Origin: Gemmatimonadaceae bacterium
GTDB taxonomy: Bacteria > Gemmatimonadota > Gemmatimonadetes > Gemmatimonadales > Gemmatimonadaceae
Length of the DNA: 48,185 nucleotides
Direction of reading: 5' to 3'
Assembly (NCBI GenBank): GCA_022843265.1
Contig: JALHNZ010000017.1
Coordinates: 1 to 48,185, forward strand
Shown: positions 16,508 to 24,541 of the stretch, piece after piece
Position numbering within the stretch: position 1 is the first letter of the stretch
Layout: each line of letters begins with the position of its first letter
Notes under the pieces: model-generated
Seen by the model: the letters and a program-made list of their open reading frames with translations, nothing else
What the model was told of the DNA's origin: nothing
The model's database searches: none
Position numbers and translations under genes: made by a program

Positions 16508-17488
16508 ATGGCGCACATTACCTCGAAACACAACAGCCCGCCGTCTGGTGCCCGACCAAAGATGAGCTCGCCACGTGTGAGTGTGATCATACCAACCCAC
16601 CGGGACCGCGGGTACATCACGGAGACGCTTGCTTCGGTTCTTCGAAACATTGAACCACAAGACGAAGTGTTGATTGTGGCGAATGGTTCTGATGCAGCAT
16701 ACATATCAAAGCTGAAGCAGATGGCGGTGTTTCCGATTCGATTGATCGAAAATACAACGCCGTGCGTTTCAACTGCGCGCAACGCGGGAATGCATGAAGC
16801 CGAGGGTGAGTTTCTCCAGTTTCTCGACGACGATGACCTATTGCAGGATGGTGGGTTGGCATCACTGCGAACAGCGCTGGCCGCCAACGACGCGTGGCTA
16901 GCCGCAGTTGGCGACGTCGAATGTTTTGGTGAGCCCGCCGATGAAGATTGGATTCGCCACCCTCACGGCCACGGCCAATATGACTCGGTGCAGATCCTTC
17001 GGCATTGCATCCGGTCTCCAGGCGCCGGCCTCGTGCGTCGTTCTGCCATGATTGAATGCGACGGATTCGATTCGCGATATGTGCCCACCGAGGACTACGA
17101 CGCGTGGCTTCGCCTCTCATTGTCAGGTCCGATTGTGTGGATACCGGCGCACACCTTACGCTATCGGGTGCACCGAGAGGCTGTTTCGCGACAGGAGTCG
17201 CGCATGGCGCTCGGCACTCTGCGTGTGATCCGCCGACACATTGCCGCCGTCAGGCAGCGCGCGGGAGCGCGACATTGTTTTTGGGCGCTGCTCAACGTGT
17301 ACAACTGGTACAACCCTCGGCTTCGCGCGATCTGCGTCAGCGCCTTGCGGCGGCGCGAAATGCGAACGCTGGCACAAATCGCCCGAACATATCTTCTTTT
17401 CGGTTCAGTTATGACTGTTCTCGCCGCATTCGCGACACTTGAACGATATACGCAACACGCCAAGGCCGTGCTGCCGCGGGCGAGCTGA
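16508..17488 (+). CDS. Glycosyltransferase family 2
   Basis: GT-A fold glycosyltransferase, 326 aa from the ATG at 16508; the ATG at 16562 (MSSPRVSVIIPTHRDRG) is an equally possible start since neither has a clear ribosome site. Motifs: RVSVIIPTHRDRGYITETL, EDEVLIV-like strand (QDEVLIVANGSD), VSTARNAGMHEAEGEFLQFLDDDDLL (DXD site near residue 118), and GFDSRYVPTEDYDAWLRLS (the ED catalytic-base region). The final 80 residues are arginine-rich helices with one weak hydrophobic segment. It lies divergent to uxs with an 82-base spacer and is followed after 3 bases by a GT4, so the two are probably cotranscribed. Confidence 0.88.
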   Translation: MAHITSKHNSPPSGARPKMSSPRVSVIIPTHRDRGYITETLASVLRNIEPQDEVLIVANGSDAAYISKLKQMAVFPIRLIENTTPCVSTARNAGMHEAEGEFLQFLDDDDLLQDGGLASLRTALAANDAWLAAVGDVECFGEPADEDWIRHPHGHGQYDSVQILRHCIRSPGAGLVRRSAMIECDGFDSRYVPTEDYDAWLRLSLSGPIVWIPAHTLRYRVHREAVSRQESRMALGTLRVIRRHIAAVRQRAGARHCFWALLNVYNWYNPRLRAICVSALRRREMRTLAQIARTYLLFGSVMTVLAAFATLERYTQHAKAVLPRAS

Positions 17489-17491
17489 GCC

Positions 17492-18724
17492 ATGATGGAG
17501 GTAGGAAGCTCGTCGTTGTCTTTGATGATCGTCGCTGACACCAGCGCGGGTAGCTTTGGCGGCGCGGAGAATAACGCCCTCGAGGCGGCACGAGCAAACG
17601 CGGCCAGTGGTGGGCGGACAATTCTCGTTGAGGTGGGTCAGCCTGTAATCGCCAACGTCGCGGCGCCGCACGGTGTTGAGCTGGTTCACATTGAAAGCGT
17701 CGGCATGGACCGTGTGCCGCTTCGGAAGTGGCGGGCACTTCTTGCAGAGTATCGCGTGCAGGCCGTGATTCGATCCAAAAACTGGGTAGGCAGCGTTAGC
17801 TGGAAACTGGACCTTGCCGTACGGCAAACACGGCGATTGTACCTGTCGTGGGAACATCACCCCGGCGATCTGAACCTCGCGGTCAAAAGCAATTTTATAG
17901 TCGCCGACTCAATGGTTCGCGGACTGAAGCGGTCCATGCGCAACAAGTTGCACGTTCGTTCAGTACAAAAAACCATCTGTGCAAGTCACGCGGTTCGCAC
18001 CCCGCTGATCGAGCAGTTTGGTTTCGCGCCAGACACCGTGGATGTGGTGTATCCTGGCGTTGACTTCGAGAAATTTCGATTCGACGCGCAACGACGCGCT
18101 GCAATGCGCGCGCAGTGGGAGGTACCGGCTTCAGCTATCGTTATCGGTACGATGGGCCGGCTGGTCGCGTACAAAGGGAATGACCTTGTTTTGCAGGTTT
18201 TTGCGTCTCTTCGCAAGCAGCGCCCGTCGATTGAGATGTACTGCGTGATTGCCGGAACCGGAGAGGATCTGCCTCGCCTGAAGGAAATCGCGGAATCGCT
18301 CGAAGTGGCCGATCGAACCCGCTTTGTCGGCTGGCAGGCTCACGCACCGAGTGTTTGGAGCGCGATTGATATCTTCCCCCTCGCATCTCGCGACGAAGGG
18401 CTGGGAATGGCGCTTATTGAATCCATCGCGTGCGGCGGCATCGCGCTTGCGAGAAATGTTGGTGGAACATCTGAGGTGCTGGGCGTGGCCGACCGTTCAC
18501 TGTTAATTGAATCTGAACAACACGAAGACTGGACTCGCCGGATAACGCAGCTGCTGGATCAGAGTGAGGCGGAGCGACGCGCGTATCACTGTATGCTGTA
18601 CGAACGAATGCGTTCGCGATTCGACGGAGCCACGCAATGGCCCGCAATGCTTCACTGGATCTCTGATCAGCTGCCCCCTGCAAACGGCGCGCGAGTCGCG
18701 CTAACCGTTCAACCGGCCGTCTGA
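17492..18724 (+). CDS. Glycosyltransferase family 4
   Basis: GT-B glycosyltransferase, 410 aa. The N-terminal half has SLMIVADTSAGSFGGAENN, with the GGAE acceptor loop of the family. The C-terminal half has IVIGTMGRLVAYKGNDLVLQ, YCVIAGTGEDLPRLKEIA, RFVGWQAHAPSVWSAIDIF, and SRDEGLGMALIESIACGGI, the donor-sugar E-x7-E site. VVYPGVDFEKFRFD is the usual interdomain linker. Three bases separate it from the upstream GT2. Its last 16 bases overlap, tail to tail, the GT4 on the other strand. Confidence 0.9.
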   Translation: MMEVGSSSLSLMIVADTSAGSFGGAENNALEAARANAASGGRTILVEVGQPVIANVAAPHGVELVHIESVGMDRVPLRKWRALLAEYRVQAVIRSKNWVGSVSWKLDLAVRQTRRLYLSWEHHPGDLNLAVKSNFIVADSMVRGLKRSMRNKLHVRSVQKTICASHAVRTPLIEQFGFAPDTVDVVYPGVDFEKFRFDAQRRAAMRAQWEVPASAIVIGTMGRLVAYKGNDLVLQVFASLRKQRPSIEMYCVIAGTGEDLPRLKEIAESLEVADRTRFVGWQAHAPSVWSAIDIFPLASRDEGLGMALIESIACGGIALARNVGGTSEVLGVADRSLLIESEQHEDWTRRITQLLDQSEAERRAYHCMLYERMRSRFDGATQWPAMLHWISDQLPPANGARVALTVQPAV

Positions 18725-19893
18725 CTCTCGACCGAGGCGCGCATAATCTGTTCGAGGCGATGCACGTATGCTTCGGTCGTAAAGTTGCGGGCTATACGTT
18801 CCCGAGCGCGCCTCGACATTGAGCGGCGAAGGTCGGAATTCGCCGCGAGTGACGTCAAGCAATCGGCCAAGGCATCAGCATTGCCTGTAGGGAAAACCAG
18901 CCCCGTCACACCCGCCTCGATGGTTTCCGGCACGCCCTGCAAATCACTGACAACCATTGGCAAACCGCACGCCTGCATTTCCAGCGACGACATTGGGAAC
19001 GAATCCCACCCGCTGGAAGGAATGCAACCGATCGCACAGCCGGCGAGCAGCGAGGGCACATCGGATTGATAGCCGCCAAACGTTACGTAGCCACTTTCGA
19101 CTGCCGGTCCAAACGTGCTCGAGAGTTGCGTGACTTCGTGATCGCGCGTTCCAAGAAACAGGAAATGCAGATCAGTCTGTTCGTCGCGTGACACAATCCG
19201 ATCGGCGGCGTGAAGGAGCACCGTGACGCCCTTGCGCTCGTGAAAGTGGCCCATGTACACCACGATTTTCCGGTGGTCCGGTATGCCAAAGCGGCGGAAA
19301 ACAGTTGAGGTCTCGCTCGGTAGTGGCTTGAAAACTTCGATATCGGTGCCGGTGGGCGCAACACACGTCTGTTCTCTTGGCACGCCCCTGCCCAACACTG
19401 CGAGATCCTGCATCGCGAGCGACTCAAACACGAACATATCCGGTCGCTGCGGTCGCAACAATCGCACCTCGGCGCGCTTGGCGAGCAGCTTGAGCCCCGA
19501 GTTTCTGGCACTCATGGGCGCTCCCCAATAGGAAATCACCTTTTGCGCGCCCGCCCGGCGAAGCGTTTGCAGACACTTCGCTTGTACCGGCAGATCCAAT
19601 GCGAAGACCGTGGTAATCCTGCTGTGCTGTACGAACTGGCCGAGCTCAGCGAGCTGCGACGGCGACTGACCAGAAACATCCAGCCCCACCACGTTACGAA
19701 AGTTGGCTGGCAGATACTTGCTCGGTCCTGGGGAAGTATCGGTGAAGCAGAAATGCACGTGCTCTGCCCCGCCAGCCACTCGTTTAGCCGCTTCGAAAAA
19801 ACTCGTGATGAGCCGTCCGATGGCAAAGCCTATGTCGCTCGGATACGGGATCATCACGAGTATGCGGCAACGCGGCTGATTCATTCGGCGCAT
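18709..19893 (-). CDS. Glycosyltransferase family 4
   Basis: GT-B glycosyltransferase, about 394 aa. The frame extends to 20091, but the first 66 codons overlap the MBOAT gene, so I take the ATG at 19893 (MRRMNQPRCRILVMIPYPSD); the ATG at 19884 is also possible. Motifs: CRILVMIPYPSDIGFAIGR, RKIVVYMGHFHERKGVTVL, HFLFLGTRDHEVTQLSS, GYVTFGGYQSDVPSLLAGC, and SSGWDSFPMSSLEMQACGLP (donor site with one Glu replaced by Asp: D-x-FPMSSLE), VSDLQGVPETI. It follows the MBOAT gene by 56 bases and ends the long minus-strand operon that begins with asnB or the ABC transporter. Confidence 0.87.
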   Translation of the reverse strand: MRRMNQPRCRILVMIPYPSDIGFAIGRLITSFFEAAKRVAGGAEHVHFCFTDTSPGPSKYLPANFRNVVGLDVSGQSPSQLAELGQFVQHSRITTVFALDLPVQAKCLQTLRRAGAQKVISYWGAPMSARNSGLKLLAKRAEVRLLRPQRPDMFVFESLAMQDLAVLGRGVPREQTCVAPTGTDIEVFKPLPSETSTVFRRFGIPDHRKIVVYMGHFHERKGVTVLLHAADRIVSRDEQTDLHFLFLGTRDHEVTQLSSTFGPAVESGYVTFGGYQSDVPSLLAGCAIGCIPSSGWDSFPMSSLEMQACGLPMVVSDLQGVPETIEAGVTGLVFPTGNADALADCLTSLAANSDLRRSMSRRARERIARNFTTEAYVHRLEQIMRASVESQTAG

Positions 19894-19949
19894 CGGGAGC
19901 TGGAATGTTGCGTTGTCGACATGGGGCTTACCGGGGTTCTCAGGTCTGA

Positions 19950-21374
19950 TCAGAACTGAAAATAGATGAAGACCTGGGGGGTTCCCGGCACAAACGCAAT
20001 CATCATCAAAATGAAGTACACATACAAGGCTGCCTGCACCACAATCGGCTGACTGAGTAGCGCCAACTGATCCCCTTTGCGCTCGAGCCACAATTCATAG
20101 GTTTGATACGGAAGGACAAAAAACGCAATCATCGCGGCAGCATAGCTCACAAACGGAGCGTTCCACCCATCGAAGGAGCCGAGCGTTGCGATCATGCCAA
20201 CTGCCTGGCCAATATTTTCGGCACGAAAGAAAATCCACGTGACGCACACGATGTGAAAGAAAACAAACGCTCTAAGCACAGTGAGCAATCGTGCCTGCGC
20301 TCCCGCTGCCTGAGGGGAGACACCGAGTCGGGGATACACTCGGTAAATGATCAGTACGAAGCCATGCAACGCGCCCCACGCGATGTAGGTCCAGTTGGCG
20401 CCATGCCAGAGACCGCCGAGCAACATGGTGAGCGACAGGTTGCGTGCGGTCGCGAATTTTCCGTGCCGATTGCCGCCGAGCGGGATGTACAGGTAGTCGC
20501 GCAGCCAGCTCGAGAGGCTGATGTGCCACCGTTGCCAGAAATCGCTCGGCGATACGGCAAAGTAGGGCATGCGGAAGTTCCACATGAGCTTGAAGCCCAG
20601 CATGCGCGCCAGGCCCTGCGCGATCGACGAGTAGCCTGAGAAATCGCCGTAGATCTGAAACGCAAATGCGTATGCGCCGATCAGCACTTCCGCGGCCGTC
20701 AGCTCGGCGAGTGATTGCGAGAAGATCGAGTTTGCAAGGACCGCCATGTTGTCGGCCACCACAACTTTCTTGAACAGGCCAAACACAATGTGGTACAGCC
20801 CTTCCCGCACATCACCCTTCGTAACAGTGCGCGGGTTTTCTACCTGTGGAAGCAGGTCGGTCGAGCGCTCAATCGGACCGGCAACAAGCTGCGGAAAGAA
20901 CGAGACGTAGAGCGCAAAGTCGAAGATCGAACGCGCCGGAATGGTCTGGCGCCGGTACACATCAACCGTATAACTGATGGTCTGAAACGTGTAAAACGAA
21001 ATACCCACCGGAAGCACGATCTTCAGCATGGGCAGGTAGCCGTTGAGCCCAACGCTCAGCAGCAGATCGTTCATTTCGTTCGCAAAAAAGCCGTAATACT
21101 TGAAAAAGCCTAACAGCGTGAGATTGACGGCTAGCGAGACTCGGAGCAGCAGTTTTCGCTTGTTTTCTTCCGTGATGTTGTGGAGCCAGCGGGCCACGTA
21201 AAAATCAGTAACCGTGGAAAACAACATCAGGAACAGAAAGCGCCAGTCCCACCAGCCGTAAAAAACGTAGCTCGCCACGAGCAACAACCGATTCTGCGCC
21301 TTATGGCCCGAGAACCGGTACGCCGTGAGCACCACAGCAAAAAACACCCAGAATACGAAACTGTTAAATAGCAT
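19950..21374 (-). CDS. MBOAT family O-acyltransferase (AlgI/DltB-like)
   Basis: Membrane-bound O-acyltransferase, 474 aa, with about eleven hydrophobic segments. Start MLFNSFVFWVFFAVV is the usual AlgI-type N-terminus. Motifs: FKYYGFFANEMN, LPVGISFYTFQTISYTVDVYR, FFPQLVAGPIERSTDLLPQ, DFSGYSSIAQGLARMLGF, SDFWQRWHISLSSWLRDYLYIPLGGNR and LLGGLWHGANWTYIAWGALHG, where the His of LWHG (near residue 321) is the conserved catalytic residue. In alginate and related systems this protein passes acyl groups across the membrane for polymer O-acetylation. The gene upstream in the operon (SGNH-like) is the expected partner that transfers the acyl group in the periplasm. Confidence 0.93.
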   Translation of the reverse strand: MLFNSFVFWVFFAVVLTAYRFSGHKAQNRLLLVASYVFYGWWDWRFLFLMLFSTVTDFYVARWLHNITEENKRKLLLRVSLAVNLTLLGFFKYYGFFANEMNDLLLSVGLNGYLPMLKIVLPVGISFYTFQTISYTVDVYRRQTIPARSIFDFALYVSFFPQLVAGPIERSTDLLPQVENPRTVTKGDVREGLYHIVFGLFKKVVVADNMAVLANSIFSQSLAELTAAEVLIGAYAFAFQIYGDFSGYSSIAQGLARMLGFKLMWNFRMPYFAVSPSDFWQRWHISLSSWLRDYLYIPLGGNRHGKFATARNLSLTMLLGGLWHGANWTYIAWGALHGFVLIIYRVYPRLGVSPQAAGAQARLLTVLRAFVFFHIVCVTWIFFRAENIGQAVGMIATLGSFDGWNAPFVSYAAAMIAFFVLPYQTYELWLERKGDQLALLSQPIVVQAALYVYFILMMIAFVPGTPQVFIYFQF

Positions 21375-21395
21375 CTGTTCGCGATCGAGACTGGG

Positions 21396-22379
21396 TCAGT
21401 TGAGGCAGGGCGATTGCTTGGGGCTTTTGCCCGCCAACTGTGCCGCGAGCACGGTCGAAAGCCTGCGTGCTCCCTCGTCGTTCAGATGGATTGCGTCCCG
21501 GTAAAGTGCCGGGTCGGGCGGCACGGCGGTGCGCAGATCAAGGAACAGGTCGTTGGGCCCGAGGATATCGCAGATGGCGCGATCAATCTGGTATGGCGCC
21601 TGCACTGGCATGGCAACGAGCACGGCGCTGGTGCCGACGCCGCCCAGCTCGCCGAGGAGCGCGGCGGCGGCGCGATAGTGCACGGCGGTTGCGCCTGCTG
21701 TGTTTGACGCAACAGGTGCCGTCTGGCGGGCATTATTCCGTTCATTCAGTTGCTGCGTCTCCGCTTCGTAGTGCGGAATGATGCGCGAGAAGATTTTCTG
21801 CCGAATAGGTTCGCGGTGAGTAAACAATTTTGATGTCGTTACCGCCGCTACGTCGAGCCAAGTTTCCGTTTCAACACTGGGGGAAAATTGGCTGAAGTAC
21901 GCAAGTTTTGCCGGCGGGCAAAGATTGTTGAAGTTGCGTCGGAGGTTCAGCGTGGCCACATCCGACAGCTGATCCCACGCAAAGCCAATGATCACGCGAT
22001 CAGCTGGCGGCGTTCGGGAAATCAGGTGAGTTTCCACGACGCATGTCCAATCCCAGATGGTTGAATTGTCAGGGGCGAGTTTAACTACCAGAGGTGTGTC
22101 CCCCGCTGGCGTCAGTGCTGCCGTGAGGACGACTGAGTCGATGCCGCGGTCGATAAGCGAACTTCCCACCGCGGCCAGTAGCGGTTGCCCCGGATTGGCG
22201 CTCGTCTGCCGCATGACCTCAAGGAAACGCTGCTTATTGGCAACATCGCCTGAGAGGCGTGCTTCGGCGCTACGAACGAAGAGATCAAGGCCAACCACGC
22301 AGGCCAGCGCGAGCAGCAGTGCGGCGGTGACGTTGCGGTATCGTGTTGGTCCGGTGCTGTCGTTTGGCGCAGCGCTCAT
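21396..22379 (-). CDS. SGNH-like membrane-anchored protein, probable MBOAT partner
   Basis: 327 aa. One N-terminal transmembrane helix (AALLLALACVVGLDLFV, about residues 17-33) places the rest in the periplasm. LLAAVGSSLIDRGIDSVVL holds a GSS in place of the GDS serine block, and DAIHLNDEGARRLS near the C-terminus gives the D-x-x-H of the SGNH hydrolase/acyltransferase fold. Length and topology resemble AlgJ/AlgX-type or DltD-like partners of MBOAT proteins. It overlaps the ABC transporter stop by 4 bases (ATGA) and is followed by the MBOAT gene after 21 bases, so it likely completes polymer O-acylation with it. The overall sequence is divergent, so exact family assignment is uncertain. Confidence 0.72.
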   Translation of the reverse strand: MSAAPNDSTGPTRYRNVTAALLLALACVVGLDLFVRSAEARLSGDVANKQRFLEVMRQTSANPGQPLLAAVGSSLIDRGIDSVVLTAALTPAGDTPLVVKLAPDNSTIWDWTCVVETHLISRTPPADRVIIGFAWDQLSDVATLNLRRNFNNLCPPAKLAYFSQFSPSVETETWLDVAAVTTSKLFTHREPIRQKIFSRIIPHYEAETQQLNERNNARQTAPVASNTAGATAVHYRAAAALLGELGGVGTSAVLVAMPVQAPYQIDRAICDILGPNDLFLDLRTAVPPDPALYRDAIHLNDEGARRLSTVLAAQLAGKSPKQSPCLN

Positions 22380-24178
22380 GCCACGCCTGCCATTGCGCGG
22401 AACCGCTCGTGTTGCTCGACGAGCTCATCGTAGGTTCCCGAACCCGTTACGACCCCGTCTTCCAACATAAAAATACAATCGCAGTTGCGCACGGTACTCA
22501 GGCGATGTGCAATCAGGATGATTGTTTTCCGACGACTCAGATTGTGCACGGCCTCCATTACGGCGTGTTCGGTCAGGTTGTCGAGCGCGCTTGTGGCTTC
22601 GTCCATGATCAACACTGACGGATCGCGATACAGCGCGCGCGCGATTCCAATGCGTTGACGTTGTCCACCCGATAACCGCACACCGCGCTCGCCGATTTCC
22701 GTGTCGTAGCCGAGTGGCAGATCTCGCATCACAAAATCGTGAAGGTTGGCAATAACGCCAGCGCGTTCAACGGCCACGCGATCGATGTCCCGGGTTGGTA
22801 TTCCGAAGGCGATATTTTCGGCAATACTACCGTCCACCAGGAAGATCTGCTGGGGTACGTAGCCGACGCTTCGACGCCAGGCGCTCTCCGATTCGGGCTG
22901 AATTGCCATCCCGTCTACGAGGAGTTCGCCCTGCGCGGGGCGGAGCAGACCAAGCAGAATGTCGGCCGTGGTGGACTTGCCAGAGCCGGTGGGCCCGACG
23001 AATGCCACGGTAGTGTTGGCCGCGATGCTCAATGAAACGGCGTTAACAGCGGGACGCTCTGCTGACGGGTATTTGTACGTCACATTGTGCAGCGCGATGG
23101 CGTCGCGAAGCTGTAGCGGTGTATTTGCTGCCGTGCGGTCGACGTCGGTCGACGGAAGAGGGGGCGCGCCTTCGAGCTCGGCTTTCAGCGAGTTTATGGC
23201 GGCCTCACGGTAACGCAGCTCGGACACATTGCTGGAGATACCCTGCACTGCGGGGAGCAGTCGGTACGCCGCAAATGCGTACAATGCAACGATTGGCACC
23301 ACTTCCGCAAAGCTGCCCAGTACCGTCATCAGATACAGAAGAACCACCAGCATGCCGCCAAAGAGCAATCCCTGCATGGCGATCGGTGGCAGTTTCGAGA
23401 TCAGGTGGGATTGGATGCCCACCCGGGCCAGCTCCTTGGAAGGGTGCGTGAACCGACGCACAAACGATTCTTCCAGTCCGAGCACCTTTACATCCTTTAC
23501 GCCGCCGAAGGCTTCCTGAACAATTTTGTACCGTTCGCGTGTTGTTTCCTGGCGAAGTTCGCCGAGTGCAGTCAGTCGCTTTCCGACCGCGAGCTGCACC
23601 AGCCAGAAACCGCCTCCGAGCACCGCGGCCACGCTCAGGGAAAGCACCGGGTCCACCGAGAGCAACAATCCCACGAGCAGCACCGCCACTAGCGCATTGG
23701 CACAAATCTGCAGTGCGGGCATGAGGGCACCGTTGATGACCTCATTGACTTCGGAAAGGATGGACGTGGTGAGGTTTGCGGTGTGCCTGTTGAGATACCA
23801 TTCGTATGGATGGCGAAGATAGGCCGCCATCAATCGCGTGCTCCAGCGATAGCCGCGATTGTGCACGAAGCGCAGCTGCGCCCAGAGGCCAAGCGCTCGA
23901 ACGGAAAGTGAAGCAATTGTCACGAACAGAAACGCAAATCCCAGTACGAACAGAAACTGCTTTCTGCCTGTAAAGCCAAATGTTCTGTAAGCCCACGATA
24001 GGTATTCGTTCGTCTCGACGACGTCGGGATTGGCCAGGACCGCAATGAAGGGCATCACCGACGCCACACCCAGCGTTTCAGCGATGGCGACCAACAGCAG
24101 CACTACCAACAGCGCACCTGTACGCCGTCGCTCAGATACATCCAGAATAGCGTAGAGCTTTCGGTACAGTTCTAACAT
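22376..24178 (-). CDS. ABC transporter, fused permease and ATPase (PglK/MsbA-like flippase)
   Basis: Half-size exporter of 600 aa that probably flips the lipid-linked oligosaccharide across the inner membrane. The first ~330 residues form a six-helix domain (for example TGALLVVLLLVAIAETLGVASVMPF). The ATPase domain has TVAFVGPTGSGKSTTADIL (Walker A near residue 396), VGYVPQQIFLVDGSIAENI (Q-loop), RLSGGQRQRIGIARAL (signature), VLIMDEATSALD (Walker B) and ILIAHRLSTVRNCD (switch His). The FGGVKDVKVLGLEESF region is typical of PglK-like proteins. Start ATG with AAGGG close upstream. It is the only clear export component in the window, since no Wzx-like or Wza/Wzc gene is seen. Confidence 0.9.
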   Translation of the reverse strand: MLELYRKLYAILDVSERRRTGALLVVLLLVAIAETLGVASVMPFIAVLANPDVVETNEYLSWAYRTFGFTGRKQFLFVLGFAFLFVTIASLSVRALGLWAQLRFVHNRGYRWSTRLMAAYLRHPYEWYLNRHTANLTTSILSEVNEVINGALMPALQICANALVAVLLVGLLLSVDPVLSLSVAAVLGGGFWLVQLAVGKRLTALGELRQETTRERYKIVQEAFGGVKDVKVLGLEESFVRRFTHPSKELARVGIQSHLISKLPPIAMQGLLFGGMLVVLLYLMTVLGSFAEVVPIVALYAFAAYRLLPAVQGISSNVSELRYREAAINSLKAELEGAPPLPSTDVDRTAANTPLQLRDAIALHNVTYKYPSAERPAVNAVSLSIAANTTVAFVGPTGSGKSTTADILLGLLRPAQGELLVDGMAIQPESESAWRRSVGYVPQQIFLVDGSIAENIAFGIPTRDIDRVAVERAGVIANLHDFVMRDLPLGYDTEIGERGVRLSGGQRQRIGIARALYRDPSVLIMDEATSALDNLTEHAVMEAVHNLSRRKTIILIAHRLSTVRNCDCIFMLEDGVVTGSGTYDELVEQHERFRAMAGVA

Positions 24179-24352
24179 GTCCCTTGATTTTGACCCTCAG
24201 AATGACCGCTGTGTACAACAAATACGACGGGCTCACCCGGCTTCTCGACTGCGCAACATAACCAGCGTGTGCGGGCCTGACGAAGAGATGCTCTTACCCG
24301 GACGACGGGAACAAGTGTGTCGTCACCCGAACGCTACACTCGGGGATCTCGA
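24179..24352. other. Spacer between asnB tail and ABC transporter gene
   Basis: 174 bases between the end of the out-of-frame asnB tail and the ABC transporter start. No gene, hairpin or tandem repeat that I can support. It may hold a promoter for the minus-strand ABC-SGNH-MBOAT-GT4 operon, but no clear -35/-10 pair is seen. Confidence 0.4.
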
Positions 24353-24541
24353 TCAGACGAGCCACCACTTGCTCCACGCCAGAAACGTGAGGCTCGCCCA
24401 CACACCTGCCGCAGCATCGTCATGACTGTTTGGGAGCCGGCGCCAAGTCGCCACAACATCGTTGGCGGGTAGCGGGCCGTTCGTGAGCTCGGGGGTTTCA
24501 CCAAACTTTCGGCCTAGGGCCTTAGCGGGCCACGCAGCCAC
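24353..24541 (-). pseudogene. asnB: Out-of-frame C-terminal tail of asnB
   Basis: Reading in the -1 frame relative to asnB gives KALGRKFGETPELTNG, then NDVVATWRRLPNSHDD and GVWASLTFLAWSKWW before a stop at 24353. This matches the normal end of asparagine synthases (an R-x-LW-x-EH segment, then LW-x-LL-x-F-x-x-W). Its length, about 55 codons after LRGPLR, is what the family lacks in the main frame. The frame switch must fall around 24515-24530, near the AAGGCCCTAGGCC stretch on the minus strand. I do not see a classic slippery heptamer, so programmed frameshifting is less likely than mutation or error. Confidence 0.75.

Noticed and set aside
18709-18724. Functional antisense overlap of two convergent GT4 genes
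   Set aside because: A 16-base tail-to-tail overlap is common in compact genomes and shows no further structure.
19894-20091. Extended start of the GT4 at 18709
   Set aside because: The extension reads antisense-free but wholly inside and past the MBOAT end, and has no GT4 character; the family core starts at RCRILVMIPYPSD.
22376-24178. Drug-export role for the ABC protein
   Set aside because: Location among glycan genes and PglK-like features favour an oligosaccharide flippase; no drug-resistance context.
24515-24530. Programmed -1 frameshift in asnB
   Set aside because: No classic X-XXY-YYZ heptamer or following pseudoknot is evident; mutation or sequence error is simpler.
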